From: Pycnococcus provasolii
Taxonomy: Eukaryota; Chlorophyta; Pseudoscourfieldiophyceae; Pseudoscourfieldiales
Direction of reading: 5' to 3'
DNA length: 64,000 nucleotides
Assembly (NCBI GenBank): GCA_049487715.1
Contig: CP150551.1
Location: 124,001 to 188,000 of the forward strand
Part shown: positions 41,710 to 52,172 of the stretch, piece by piece
Position numbering within the stretch: position 1 is the stretch's first letter
Layout: each line of letters opens with the position of its first letter
Notes under the pieces: generated by a model
Database searches by the model: none
The model's input: the letters and a program-made list of their open reading frames with translations, nothing else
Told to the model about the DNA's origin: nothing
Translations under genes and position numbers: made by a program

Positions 41710-41733
41710 TTAGGGTTAGGGTTAGGGTTAGGG
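41710..41733 (+). promoter_or_regulatory. (TTAGGG)4 upstream of TruA
   Basis: Four exact units, 87 bp upstream of the TruA start codon (minus-strand gene, so the coding strand reads CCCTAA). Confidence 0.65.
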
Positions 41734-42539
41734 TTCCAGTCGAACTTGCCAGGTTTTGCGGCCGGCATGGGTAAAAATGCTGGTTTCGTTGTACTACGGG
41801 TAGGTTCACAGAGGTGTCAAGAGGTTGCAAATAAAGGTACGGTAGGTGCCAGAGGTGAGCTCTGCCTTATGGCCTTATGGTGTTTTTGCAAGGTAAATTT
41901 TACATACTCGACGTGGGCAAGAGGTCGGCCTTATGCCTTATGGTGTTCATGCAAGGCACTCAACGTGGTCAAGAGGTCGGCCTTATGGTGTTCATGTGTA
42001 TTGAACCCCTCTCTAGACGTGCTCTTGGTTGTGACTACCTGACACAACCCCTTCGAGGGACTTGCCTCTTGTGCCTGATCAGGCATCTCAGAGTCAGAGG
42101 TTGTCAACACACGGTCAAACCTTGGAAGGCCCTTCCTACCACCCCCCCCGGGTGCCAGGGGCTGCCTCCCAGGGGGACTTATTGTCTACTTACAGTATGC
42201 CCCCCTTATGACTTATTGGACGTCGTGCCAGTCCAACTATGCCAGATTGCCAGGCAGGCAGGCACCTGTTGACACCTCCTGTTGACGTCCCGGAAAAGAG
42301 CCCCTCCGTCCCGTAAAAAGTAGTAGTCCTCTCTAGTAGGGTACCCGCGGGGGGTGAACTTACGTTTCGTTTTGGAAAAGTCAACAACCACTTCACGCGT
42401 CCTTCCCTCGCCCTTCTTGTCTCGACTCTCGGGCAGTCGGGTGGGTCACTCTACGATACCCGTAGTCGCGTTCCGCGCCTTTGTATGCCTTTGGCCTTTG
42501 GCGGCCTTTGCAATACCCGTGCTCTCCCAATTACCCATC

Positions 42540-42690
42540 CATCCACTTAAGGCCTTAAGGCTTCATATTTATTCCTGTTTGGCTTAAGGCTTAACTTAAG
42601 GCTGTTCGTCATCATCGTTCCACGTCTTAAGTTCGTTCCACGCAACGTCGTTTCGGCTTAAGGCTTAGGCTTAAGGCCACATACTTTATT
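42540..42690. repeat. GGCTTAAGGC / CCTTAAGG palindrome cluster
   Basis: Repeated palindromic words AAGGCCTTAAGGCTT, GGCTTAAGGC and GGCTTAGGCTTAAGGCC in about 150 bp. Each is self-complementary around TTAA. Confidence 0.7.
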
Positions 42691-42970
42691 GCGTATTATT
42701 TTATTAAGGCCGCGGATAAGCTCCTTTTTGTGTGTCTCGTGCCTGCCTGCCTGCCTGACTGACTGGAGCCGTGAGTGAGTGAGTGAGTGAGTGAGTGAAG
42801 TTCAGTTAAGGACTAAGTTCACTGCTCTCTCGAGATTTCACATTTTCCATCTTCTTAGACAAGACAAGAGAAGACGAACTTGTACTTGAGGTTGGATCTT
42901 TCGAGTAAGTACAGTGCACTTATAGATAGATACAGCAGCTACGGGTACGATAGAGAATAGTTAGGCGAAG

Positions 42971-45558
42971 ATGTCGAACATAACCTTCGACATCATGTGG
43001 CGTGAGGTACGTCGTCGTGAACTTTTCTCGTGGGATTCTGCCTCAGCTTAGCAAAAAATATTAACACATTCACACATTCACACACACAATACGAACAATA
43101 GGCCATGATGGAGCTTCTGGACCAACTTGAGTTCGAGGCGCCGGAAGATCCGTCCATGACGCCGACGGAGTTCAGCGAGTGGACGTGCATATACCTGCGC
43201 TACCTTGGAATCTACAAGAAACTCGAACTCGCGTACGACCAGATGGTGCACCCGCAGAAAGCCACGCAGCTGCGCAAGGCGCTTGACGCCACCATCGGGC
43301 GGACGCTAGAGCTGAAAGACTACCTCGTCCAGCGCGCAATCAACTACGACTTCTTTCCCGTCGACGACCTTCTCGTGGACCTGAAACTCACGCCAGAAGC
43401 GCTCGACATACCTGTGCCCAGATACTACGTCGACGCGCGTGCGGAGGAGCTCAACGCTAGGCTGAAGTTTCTTGGCGCGCTCGTGGACAAGTACAACATC
43501 ATCGCGCCAACCGTGGACGCGCCGCTGTATCCCCTCCCTCCGATGGAGCCGGAGGAAGCGCTGCTCGTCATTCAGGCAAACGAAAGAGGTCGGCAAGGAC
43601 GGATACGAGCTCGCGTCATGGAACGCATCAAATTCGACATGGAGTACGACAAGCGCCGCGAAGCGCTCGGAATTTCGTCCATGACAAATGAGGAGGCGGC
43701 GACGAAGATGCAGGCGTTGATGCGAGGCTTTTCTGCTCGAAGGAAAATCCACAAAGAAAGCAGAGAAGAGCTCGTGTTCATCGGCATGCGCTTCAGGCAC
43801 GCTGACAAGGAGAACGATCCGTCAACCACGATGGTCAAAAACTTTGTCAGGCGTAAGCTCGTCAAGGGAGAGAATTACATGGAGTACATGGACGCGCTGG
43901 ATCCGATCAAGCAGCGCATGGCGCACATCGAGGGACCAGCGATGCGCGAGACCATCCAGGACAAGATCAACGCGTGGCTCGTGGAAAATCGCCATCCCAC
44001 CACGGGAGAGTATCCCGACTTGCCAGACGAGGAGGAGGGTGGCAGCAAGAATATCCTGAACCCGCCCCCCGAGCTGGAGCCTGAGGAGAAGAAGGGCAAG
44101 AAGGCGAAGGGCAAGGGTGGCAAGGACGCCAAGAGTCCCAAGGACAAGAAAGAAAAGAAGGGCAAGAAGGCGAAAAAGGAGCCACCTCCGAAGATTGACC
44201 CGAAAGATCTGCCCGTGCCAAACTTCTTCGTACCGCTGATTGAGCAGGGGGTGCAAAATTTCGTCGCGACGTGGCAGGACAAAGACGAAAGCGGAAACTT
44301 TTGGCAGAAGCACGACGGGGAGCTTGCCAAGGAAGGCTTACGTCCCGTGGTGTTCGAGAAGGTGCGTCTCGAGGTGGACGATGAAATGCGCGTGCTGATT
44401 GAGAATCTGAAGGACATGGTGATCGCCGAGCGTGCTGCGAAGACGGGCAAGAAGGCGAAGAAGAAGAAGGGCAAGAAAAAGAAGGGCAAGGGCAAGAAGA
44501 AAAAGGGCAAGGAGAAGAAGAAGAAGAAGGATCCCACGGCTGATCGCAGCATTGAGAGCATTTTCGCAGAGCTGGCAAGTCACGGGCTGGTGGAGGTGAT
44601 CCCGAAGCGTAATCTCGACGAGTACATCGGCTCGTACAATTTCATTGGCAGTGCGCAGGAGTCTGCCAACATTGTGCCAGATGGGTCCATGTCACAGGTG
44701 CGCAACTTCCTAGCAGAGCACGTCGCCCTTCCGCTGGGAAGCCAGCTTGTTCACGAGAAGGCGCCGATCCTGAAGACGTGCCTGCTGTATGGTCTTCCGC
44801 AGACGGGTAAGACGACGCTCGCTCATGCCATTGCGAATGAGACGGGTGCCGTTTTCCTGAACTTGAGTCCTCGCAAGACGGACGGGCTGTACGGCGGCAA
44901 GGGTGGTGCTCTGCTCATTCACATGATCTTTAAGATTGCGCGCGTGCTTTCGCCGGCGGTCGTTTACATCGACGAGGTTGAGAAGGTGTTCATCAAGAAC
45001 AAGAAGATCGCCAAGCAATTCAAGGAACAGGGCTACAAGGATCCTCCAAATCGCATTCTGAAGCTACTGCTGAAAGAGGTGAAGGGATTGGCGCCGGGCG
45101 AGCGCGTGGTGGTGATTGGCAACTCGTGCAAGCCCCAGCTTGCGGTGAAGAAGGACATGAAGGCGATGATCAAGTTCTTCCAGCGACAGGTTTACTGCCC
45201 ATTGCCAGACTACGCATCGGTGAGGCTTCTCTGGCCCGCGCTCATTACGAGATACGGCGGCTTTCTAAATCAGGACTTTGACCTTACATCACTAGCACAG
45301 CTTACTGTGGGCTACTCGCCTGGCATGATGGTTGAAGTTTGTCGCAGTATGCTGACACACCGTCGTTTGGTGCTTCTGAAGGAGAGAGGTATGGAAATCA
45401 CGCTGGATGAGATGATCAAGCACCTCTCAAAGATGCGCCCCATCGCCGCAGAGACGGAGGAGGAGCTACGCACGTGGACGTTGCACTTGCCCTGGAGCGT
45501 TGCAAAGCGTGGCCCACCTCCCAAGCCTCCGAAGAAGAAGAAGAAGGGCAAGAAGTAA
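42971..45558 (+). CDS. DRC11: DRC11-like IQ- and AAA-domain axonemal protein (IQCA1)
   Basis: Two exons: 42971-43006 (MSNITFDIMWRE) and 43102-45558; the 95-nt intron is GTACGTC...CAATAG, phase 0. The product is 830 residues. Exon 1 matches the typical start of IQCA1-type proteins. Features: an N-terminal helical region, an IQ calmodulin-binding motif (ATKMQALMRGFSARRKI), two Lys/Gly-rich blocks around 340-380 and 460-490, and an AAA module with Walker A GLPQTGKT and Walker B VVYIDEVEKVF, then a Lys-rich tail. DRC11 is a nexin-dynein regulatory complex subunit that controls flagellar waveform. Convergent with the following minus-strand gene. Confidence 0.9.
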
Positions 45559-45756
45559 GTGAGTTAATAAAGTCAGACGACTTACTTGGATTGTACATTA
45601 GACTTTTTCTTTATTTAACACGTTTCACTTTAATAACGAAATCATTTTTTTTTATGAAATCTGGCACGACCTGGTTGTGAGTTGTGTGAATAGACGACCG
45701 TTGGAGAAAGCAAGACTCGCATTCCATTACAGACCGAGCAAAACTGTTAGCAAAAC

Positions 45757-46371
45757 TTATCGCCCACGGCTTGTGAAGAAGTTCTCGAAGCTGTTCATGG
45801 CATTGACGAACGGGTTATCCTCCTTCGGGCTCGCCTCTCCGTCAGGTTTCGGTGGAACGAGCTTAACGTTTTGGAAGGGATCTCCCCCCGCCTTGATTTC
45901 CGCCTCAGACAACTTTCGCTCCGCCTTGGAACGGTATCCGTACTCCAGTTTCCGTCCCTGCGCGATCCTGAGTGACGGGTACATCTTGTACGCCGCTTTG
46001 TCAATATCTTTCTTGGCACCTCTGACGGCGGGGTGTATCATGTTGTCTTCGTCAACAGACATGGGTCCCACGGGGAACCACTGGCACTTCCCCGTCGGCG
46101 TGTCTGCGTCCCCTGTGAGTCTCACGAACACTTCGTATACGGGCAGACCTTGTGCCGCCATGGCGTCGAATTTTGCCGACGAGGCGTTCTTTTTCACTTC
46201 ATCCGGGGAGGGAGGTGGAGGTGGTGGTGGCGGAGGTCCGAATCCACCGGACTTCTTCGAACCACGGCATAATACGAGATGACTGCTACTACGTTGACGA
46301 CCAAGACGAGATGGACGTGCACCACCAGATACATGTATGGAACGACGCACTGGAACTGCTGCTGCCGACAT
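45757..46371 (-). CDS. conserved plastid-type protein with WFPVGPMSVD motif (HHL1-like?)
   Basis: 204 residues from the ATG at 46371 (a longer frame begins at 46455). A basic Ser/Arg leader (VPVRRSIHVSGGARPSRLGR), poly-proline (GPPPPPPPPPSPDE), then a compact domain with LPVYEVFVRLTGD, GKCQWFPVGPMSVDEDN, AYKMYPSLRIAQGRKLEYGY and a C-terminal NPFVNAMNSFENFFTSRGR. This pattern recalls a chloroplast protein family of plants and algae that I associate, without certainty, with HHL1 (photosystem II repair in high light). No membrane span. Degenerate AGGGGTTAG elements lie about 130 bp upstream. Confidence 0.65.
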   Translation of the reverse strand: MSAAAVPVRRSIHVSGGARPSRLGRQRSSSHLVLCRGSKKSGGFGPPPPPPPPPSPDEVKKNASSAKFDAMAAQGLPVYEVFVRLTGDADTPTGKCQWFPVGPMSVDEDNMIHPAVRGAKKDIDKAAYKMYPSLRIAQGRKLEYGYRSKAERKLSEAEIKAGGDPFQNVKLVPPKPDGEASPKEDNPFVNAMNSFENFFTSRGR

Positions 46372-47156
46372 GGTATTCGTATTCGTATTCCGAGGCAGTG
46401 AATAAAATGAGCCTCGGAAGATCGTGATGGGAAGGTGGTTTCTTTGGAACCACAAACGGTCGATCTGAAACCAATCTAAGGTTACCTTTAAATCGGAGGT
46501 TCGTTTAGGGGTTAGATACTTCGCGATTGCCTATTCTGGGTAGTTCGAGTTCGGGGTTTGGGTGATAGGGGTTAGGAGGGGAAGTCAAGTGCCAAAAAGT
46601 CAGTTTTCCCGGGGCATGGCGTCCATGACATGCTCCGGGGCGGTTCTTATGGCGGCTTCTGCGGCCTCGGCCGACCACGGAAACGACTGTAACCCCACCC
46701 AGTTACCGTCACCGCAGGTGGCACGACGCCTCGAGTTTTCTCGCTCGCGCTCGTCCCTGCGCGTGACGCACTACGAGGAGGTAGGAACGGTCAACGCCAC
46801 CGGTCAACGCCACCTTGGTCAGCGAGTTCGCGCGCACGCGCTGACGCGCGGGCTTGCTGTGCACGGCGTTTGCACGGCGAGCCAGTTGCGCTTCCAGCGT
46901 GGGTCCAAGGCGTGCGTGCACGGTGCGACGTGCGTGCAAGGTGTATGTGCCAGGTGCGTGTGCCCGACGGGTGTGCAAGGTTCCCTCACGGCGGCACGTT
47001 CGAGGCGCGCACTGACGCGTGGTCAGCGCGTTCGCGCGCGCGCTATGACGCGCGGGCTTGCTGGGCACGGCGTTTGCACGGCGAGCCAGTTGCGCTTCCA
47101 GCGTGGGCCCAAGGCGTGCGTGCACGGTGCGACGTGCGTGCACGGGGGTCGCCGGC
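46372..47156. other. intergenic, degenerate telomere-like motif and tandem duplication
   Basis: 46495-46580 has TTTAGGGGTTAG and ATAGGGGTTAGG. From 46820 to 47145 a block of about 115 bp beginning CGTTCGCGCGC occurs twice about 201 bp apart. Open frames through it are low complexity and I do not call them. Confidence 0.55.
46820..47145 (+). repeat. two-copy tandem repeat, about 201-bp spacing
   Basis: The words GACGCGCGGGCTTGCT, CACGGCGTTTGCACGGCGAG and CCAGTTGCGCTTCCAGCGTG recur in the same order in both copies. Confidence 0.85.
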
Positions 47157-47588
47157 CTAAACCCCGTCTTTTTGGTGCCTAAACCCCGTAGCTTTTTCAC
47201 TGGACCTTTCCCTCCGACCAAGCCACCCCGTTTGGCCCCGTTGCCTTATCTCACCCCGTCGCCCTCTCACCCCGTTGCAGTTTTCATGACGTAGTACGGG
47301 CTGTACGGCCAGCAGCACCCTGCACACTCGCAGCAGCACCCGGCTGACAGTGGTCAGCGCTGTACCGAGCATGCGGCCGAGGGCGTCACCAAAATTAGTT
47401 TTTTCGGTGAAGCGCTCGCCCGGAAGCTCAAAGAAATGCGTCGCAGTGGGGTAGACAGCTGCGCGCGCGGCTGTGAAGTTGCGCAGCGCAGTAGCCAAGT
47501 TCTGCTGCACAAGCAGGTTGTTTTGCTCGCGGAGCAACTGAATTTGCTCTGCGAGCTCGGGTTGGTCGGCGCCTCCAAGTGCCGCCAT
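47157..47588 (-). CDS. hypothetical small protein with N-terminal coiled coil
   Basis: A 143-residue frame. The first about 105 residues look like protein: MAALGGADQPELAEQIQLLR then EQNNLLVQQNLATALRNF (a heptad-like helix), then FFELPGERFTEKTNFGDALG and a hydrophobic LTTVSRVLLRVCRVLLAV. The tail is Arg/Gly-rich and may be non-coding, so an intron or stop could intervene. Divergent from COMMD4 with TTAGGG units between. Not recognised. Confidence 0.4.
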   Translation of the reverse strand: MAALGGADQPELAEQIQLLREQNNLLVQQNLATALRNFTAARAAVYPTATHFFELPGERFTEKTNFGDALGRMLGTALTTVSRVLLRVCRVLLAVQPVLRHENCNGVRGRRGEIRQRGQTGWLGRRERSSEKATGFRHQKDGV

Positions 47589-47770
47589 GAAACTGTGGAC
47601 ACAGTCCTACAGTGACCTCTGCGCGTAACTCCGACGCGCGAGTGCTTGATGTCGACGCAAGGTGCGGCGACAAAAGCACAGGATGCCACGCCCAGGCCGC
47701 GGCAGGAGAAGGGAGCCCGCCCGCCCGCCCGAAGGAAGGAAGGGAAGAACCCAACCCTGCTAACGCCTGA

Positions 47771-47798
47771 TTAGGGTTAGGGTTAGGGTTATTAGGGC
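47771..47798 (+). promoter_or_regulatory. TTAGGG cluster in divergent promoter of COMMD4
   Basis: Three exact TTAGGG units and a fourth after a TTA spacer, 187 bp upstream of the COMMD4 start. Confidence 0.6.
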
Positions 47799-47984
47799 TG
47801 GTCCTTCCCCTTCTTTCGGACTTCTGACCTATTGTGTTGTGCAAGGGACCTTGGGACGGACGTTATTAATTAAGGCTCAATTGAGACTACCAATATTATT
47901 ATACATAAGCATACATACCTGTACCTCTAGTGCTAGTGCTTGCAGGCCGTTTCAGTTACAGTAAGTGCTGTATTAATACATACT

Positions 47985-48456
47985 ATGCGTTTCAAGTTCG
48001 CAGGTGGCCTGGACGCGCCAGAGTGGCTGCTAGCAGAAATTGCAACACTAAGCCTTCTGACCTCCGTACGCACGAAACTTCTCGTGAAGGAAATCTCACT
48101 GCGCATCGCAGGAACGCTCGCAACGTACGAAAAAGTTAACAAGCAGACGTCAGGCTTCGAGGACGTCGGAGACGCGCGTGCTGCGGTGGCGGCTCTGCAC
48201 TTCGTCGTCGCGGGCGCGGCGACGCACAACATCACGCCTGACGAACTGTCCGCGGAGCTGCAGCAGCTGGGCCTTCCACGCGAAAACTCCGAGGCGGTGG
48301 CACGCGCGTTCCGTGACAATGTCGAGGCCATGTCGGCGGCGTTAAGGTCGTCGACGCTTCGCTTACCAGCGTGGCGCGTCGAAGGTTGGGAGGTGAGCGA
48401 CGATGGCGAACTTGAGGAGCAGGAGTCAAACACTGTCGTGGAGCGTGGTGACGATA

Positions 48457-48488
<32 letters not shown>

Positions 48489-48623
48489 AACCCTACGGTA
48501 AGGTTGACGTTAACAAGCGACGGAGGCTCGGCACCGCCTCCTTCTTTAAGAGTGGACGAGGACACGCTTCGCGTTCTCGTTGCCGAGCTAAAGCAGGTGC
48601 GCGCGTTGATGGACCGCGACTGA
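47985..48623 (+). CDS. COMMD4: COMM domain-containing protein 4
   Basis: 212 residues from the ATG at 47985; this start gives MRFKFAGGLDAPEWLLAEI, matching the human COMMD4 start. The N-terminal helical domain keeps ATYEKVNKQT, AAVAALHFVVAGAATHNI and LSAELQQLGLP. The COMM domain follows with the conserved Trp pair (LPAWRVEGWEV) and the end VLVAELKQVRALM. A Gly-run (GGGGGGGGGGN) from a (GGC)n tract is inserted in the COMM domain. COMMD proteins assemble into the Commander/CCC complex for endosomal recycling. Intronless, convergent with prefoldin 2. Confidence 0.9.
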
Positions 48624-48809
48624 CATAGCGCGTGTGTCAATTTACTATTTTTATGTAGCAGTAGTTTCTATAATCACGCTCCGCGTGTCTCTCGCCCAGC
48701 TTCGAAACATATGTAGGGCAAATGGGAATACGCTCTAGAGCGGCTGATTTATTTTTTTTCCTTTTTAAAGCACACAAGTATGTACGACGAGGGGTACTAC
48801 TTACATCGA

Positions 48810-49202
48810 TCAACCGTTTGTTTTGACTCTGATTTTGTACTTCGTCTGAAAGTCGGCGAGTTCTTTTTTGCGCGCCTCCATCTGTTCGGTAAGTTTCGCG
48901 AGCACTTGTTCGATCCCTCCCTTATTTCTCTCAACTGCGGGCATGACGTCCCCCACTGTTCGTTCGACGAGCACACCCCCGATCATGCGAAAGCACTTGC
49001 GTGAGTCGTCCATGGGTGAGAGCGAGCTTAAGACGAGAGCGTGTTCCTGTTTTTCCATTTCCAGTTCGTTAATCTTCTGCCAGAGTTCCTCGACGGAAGC
49101 ACGCAGTTGTTCGTAGCGTCGGACAATCGCCTGTTCGTCAGGCACCTGTTGTTGCGCCGAGCTGTTGCTTGATCCTTCGCCAACTACTTGAGTGGAACTC
49201 AT
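48810..49202 (-). CDS. PFDN2: prefoldin subunit 2
   Basis: 130 residues. A beta-type prefoldin subunit: two helices forming a coiled coil (IVRRYEQLRASVEELWQKIN, then ERNKGGIEQVLAKLTEQMEA) around the beta hairpin SRKCFRMIGGVLVERTVGDV, which is diagnostic of subunit 2. Prefoldin delivers unfolded actin and tubulin to the CCT chaperonin. Length and motifs match the family. Upstream (49420-49500) lie several CCCTAA-type words, TTAGGG on the coding strand. Confidence 0.95.
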   Translation of the reverse strand: MSSTQVVGEGSSNSSAQQQVPDEQAIVRRYEQLRASVEELWQKINELEMEKQEHALVLSSLSPMDDSRKCFRMIGGVLVERTVGDVMPAVERNKGGIEQVLAKLTEQMEARKKELADFQTKYKIRVKTNG

Positions 49203-49636
49203 AATGAACTATTAACTGATAATAAGAAGAATAAGTGAAAACAAGATCGAAGGACCTTACGATCGATCCCTCCAAAACGATACGAACAAGTCCAGCAAAA
49301 CCTTCACGAGGAAGCCAACACACTTGACAAGAATAAGAATGAGCAGGGATCTTCACGAAAGAGGCGAATGAATCGTTCCAGGCCCTCCCTCTAAAAGCGC
49401 GGCGACGGGAGCAAAAGAGACGAACCCTAAAAAACCCTATGATAATAAGGACCGGGAGCTAACCCTAAACCCGAAACCCTCCAAACCCTAACTAGTACCC
49501 TAACTTCTGCCCAGAACTCCTAAGCCTTAAGTATTTTGACTCCTATTCTGTCTATATGAGTATCTTGCTTGGGTGGTTCGCTCTGGTGCTTGATTTGGGT
49601 GGTTTGGTTAGAGTACGATGTGAACGTGACATTTGT
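49203..49636. other. promoter region of PFDN2 and flank of RCC1-like copy 2
   Basis: 49420-49500 holds scattered ACCCTAA words (AACCCTAAAAAACCCTA, CTAACCCTAAACCCG, AAACCCTAACTAG). 49530-49636 is the inverted counterpart of 39897-40000. Confidence 0.6.
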
Positions 49637-50668
49637 CTACAAGATGCGAACTTCAGTCATGAACCGCGTGCCGTTGAGCTCACCTAAGCGCGACGCATCG
49701 GTAGGTGCTTGGCCGTCACCGTTGGCACCCCAGCACGCGACGCTCCCATCGGCTCGCAATGCCAACGAGTGTACTCTGCCCGCGGCGACCGCTACGAAGT
49801 CGCCCTCCACGCCGGCGGGAGGCGCCTGGTCGAAGCGGTTATCACCCCAGCACGCGACGCTCCCATCGGCTCGCAGTGCCAACGAGTGATCACTGCCCGC
49901 GGCAACCGCTACGAAGTCGCCCTCCACGCCGGCGGGAGGCGCTTCGCCGCTATCGTTATCACCCCAGCACGCGACGCTCCCGTCGGCTCGCAGTGCCAAC
50001 GAGTGATCATTGCCCGCGGCGACCGCTACGAAGTCGCCCTCCATGACGGCGGGAGGCGCTTCGCCGTCGCCGTTATCACCCCAGCACGCGACGCTCCCGT
50101 CGCCTCGCAGTGCCAACGAGTGTACTCTGCCCGCGGCGACCGCTACGAAGTCACCCTCCACGCCGGCGGGAGGCGCTTGGCCCAAGGTGTTATCACCCCA
50201 GCACGCGACGCTCCCGTCGGCTCGCAGTGCCAACGAGTGATAGTAACCCGCAGCGACCGCTACGAAGTCGCCCTCCACGCCCGCGGGAGGCGCTCTGCCG
50301 CTATCGTTATCACCCCAGCACGCGACGCTCCCGTCGCCTCGCAGTGCCAACGAGTGTACTCTGCCCGCGGCGACCGCTACGAAGTCGCCCTCCATGACGG
50401 CGGGAGGCGCCTGGTCGAAGGTGTTATCACCCCAGCACACGATGCTCCCGTCGGCTCGCAGTGCCAACGAGTGCCTGTAACCCGCACTTATCACAGCGTT
50501 TGCCCTCGCGCGCCGAATGCGCCTTTCTTGAACGGCGGCGATTCGCCGCGGCCTGTGCACGGTGACGAGCCAGTCGAGCCATACGGCGATGGCTTTGTCC
50601 TTCAGGCTCAGCAGCAGGTGGTGGTTGTGTGACGCTGACGCTGGTGGGACATGTATGTCCACGGGCAT
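49637..50668 (-). CDS. RCC1-like repeat protein, copy 2 (inverted)
   Basis: 343 residues from MPVDIHVPP at 50668 (an ATG at 50698 adds ten). Same layout as the gene at 38871-39896: basic helix, seven 39-residue RCC1-like repeats (HSLALRADGSVACWGDN ... APPAGVEGDFVAVAAG), and a C-terminal block that differs from copy 1 by one residue (LRLGELNG versus SRLGELNG). Repeats within this gene resemble each other more in the CWGDN form, while copy 1 favours CWGAN and CLGSN, suggesting homogenisation within each copy. Function unknown beyond a propeller fold. Confidence 0.85.
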   Translation of the reverse strand: MPVDIHVPPASASHNHHLLLSLKDKAIAVWLDWLVTVHRPRRIAAVQERRIRRARANAVISAGYRHSLALRADGSIVCWGDNTFDQAPPAVMEGDFVAVAAGRVHSLALRGDGSVACWGDNDSGRAPPAGVEGDFVAVAAGYYHSLALRADGSVACWGDNTLGQAPPAGVEGDFVAVAAGRVHSLALRGDGSVACWGDNGDGEAPPAVMEGDFVAVAAGNDHSLALRADGSVACWGDNDSGEAPPAGVEGDFVAVAAGSDHSLALRADGSVACWGDNRFDQAPPAGVEGDFVAVAAGRVHSLALRADGSVACWGANGDGQAPTDASRLGELNGTRFMTEVRIL

Positions 50669-50698
50669 GACGTTCTTCATGCGATGCTGACTACTCAT

Positions 50699-51230
50699 AG
50701 TATGGTTGGGATGGGAGCGCGAGTTCTAAGGCTGCTTTGTATCTGCTTTGCGTCTCTTCTCGGCCTGCTTTGTGCTCTTTTTTAGTACCACTTTGCACAT
50801 GGTGAATTTCGATGTATGTCGACAGCATGCATGGAGTGCCGGTTCGCTCCGAAACAACTTGGCCCGAACCATTTCTAAGGTAAACGCCCCGGCCGCGCGA
50901 ACCACCTAGGCCCCCACCCCAGGCAGCCACCTACCCGGTAGGGGAAACCCCGAATCATAAAAAAAGCCGCTGGAGTATGAAAAACAAACCCCTCAAAATG
51001 AAAACGGACCTGAGAGGGATCCCCTGAGAAGTCCTGAGGAACAGCCTGGTGTTGTTACCCCAGGCCCGGGCGGGAGGGGCGGAGTGCCAAACCAAAACGC
51101 GTCTGCCTTGTGATTTGACGTCAGATTCCTGAAAGTATCCTCCCCGCCCTGCCCTGCGTTTTGCTCGTTTTGACCTCACTAAAAATATCGTACAGTAGAC
51201 TACGCCATAACCTTAATAAAGTAGTTTACC
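50699..51230. other. intergenic, no gene seen
   Basis: Upstream of RCC1-like copy 2 and of the reticulon. GC-rich with CCTAGGCCC and a palindromic GGGATCCCC. Nothing coding. Confidence 0.35.
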
Positions 51231-52172
51231 ATGTCGGAGAACACCAATACGCCTGTGGTCATTGCCAATATGGAGAAAAACATGCCCGTCGAACGTACGT
51301 GCTCTTTGTATCTTATGCGTTCGTGTGTGTTGCTTTGTGTTTCTTTGCTTTGCTTTGTGGTGTGTTTCTTTGACTGGTTGTTTCTTTTTCTTTTTTGGGC
51401 AGATTTTCTTTTTTCAACGAATGAAAGTGCCAAACTTGTTTGTTTTCTTATTCGGTGGGTAAATGGCTTTCTGCCTTTTTTTGTTTGCTCACTCGTCGAT
51501 CGTGCGGCGGTGCTCTTGCCTCACCTTTTTCAACACTTCATGACGTACTCACCCCAAACGTTCGTATGTACCCCCCCCCCCCCGCCCGCCCGCCCGCATA
51601 ATACAGTTCACTCGCTTGTGATGTGGAAGGAACCGAAGCAGAGCGGGATTCTCCTCGCGGCGATCACGTTCGCCTACCTCCTGCTCGAAAAGTCGGGATT
51701 CACCCTCATTGGCATCATCGCGAATAGCGGGATGGTGTTTCTGGTGGCGACTATGGTGGCTGCCAACGTATCTACCATGCTAGGAAAGACAAACCCAATC
51801 AGCTTCCCGAAGGTTGAAATCAGCGAGGAGGTGGCAAAGGACGTGGCGCTGTCCGTTACAAAGGGCGTCAACGCCGTTCTCGCGTTCGCACACACATCTG
51901 CGACTGGAACAATCCCAATTGTGGACTTCGGCAAGTACATCTTGGGTCTGTACGTATTGGCGATGGTTGGCTCGCGCTTCCACGTGCTCACGCTCGTGTT
52001 TCTCGTGCTCTTCTCCGCGCTGACGGTGCCCAAGGGATCGCAGTGCGTCTACGCGAAGTACCACACGGAGATTGACGCGTTCGTCGCCAAGGCGCAGGAG
52101 CAAATCAACGACGGCGTGGCGAAAATTAAGGAAAAGGTGATGAGCGCGACGGGCGCGAAAAAGCAGGAATAA
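51231..52172 (+). CDS. reticulon-domain ER protein
   Basis: Two exons: 51231-51294 and 51607-52172; the 312-nt intron (GTACGTG...AATACAG) is T-rich and phase 1. The joined product is 209 residues. Exon 1 gives MSENTNTPVVIANMEKN; the reticulon homology domain starts across the junction at VELHSLVMWKEPKQSG, which corresponds to the family's DLLYWR-P-xSG. Two long hydrophobic hairpins follow (ILLAAITFAYLLLEKSGFTL, and LGLYVLAMVGSRFHVLTLVF). It ends in a Lys-rich amphipathic tail (AKIKEKVMSATGAKKQE). Reticulons curve tubular ER membranes. The unspliced frame is also open, which hides the intron. TGTAA is about 34 bp after the stop. Confidence 0.88.
   Translation: MSENTNTPVVIANMEKNMPVERTCSLYLMRSCVLLCVSLLCFVVCFFDWLFLFLFWADFLFSTNESAKLVCFLIRWVNGFLPFFVCSLVDRAAVLLPHLFQHFMTYSPQTFVCTPPPPPARPHNTVHSLVMWKEPKQSGILLAAITFAYLLLEKSGFTLIGIIANSGMVFLVATMVAANVSTMLGKTNPISFPKVEISEEVAKDVALSVTKGVNAVLAFAHTSATGTIPIVDFGKYILGLYVLAMVGSRFHVLTLVFLVLFSALTVPKGSQCVYAKYHTEIDAFVAKAQEQINDGVAKIKEKVMSATGAKKQE

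Larger units (their letters stand above)
41624..42970. other. long intergenic region with telomere-like and short repeats
   Basis: (TTAGGG)4 at 41710-41733; a three-copy repeat of AAGAGGTCGGCCTTATG/TGGTGTTCATGCAAG at about 41865-42000; a GGGTGCCAGGGG palindrome near 42150; many GGCTTAAGGC palindromes at 42540-42690 and a (GTGA)n tract at 42771-42800. No gene with coding bias. The promoter of DRC11 lies at the right end. Confidence 0.6.
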
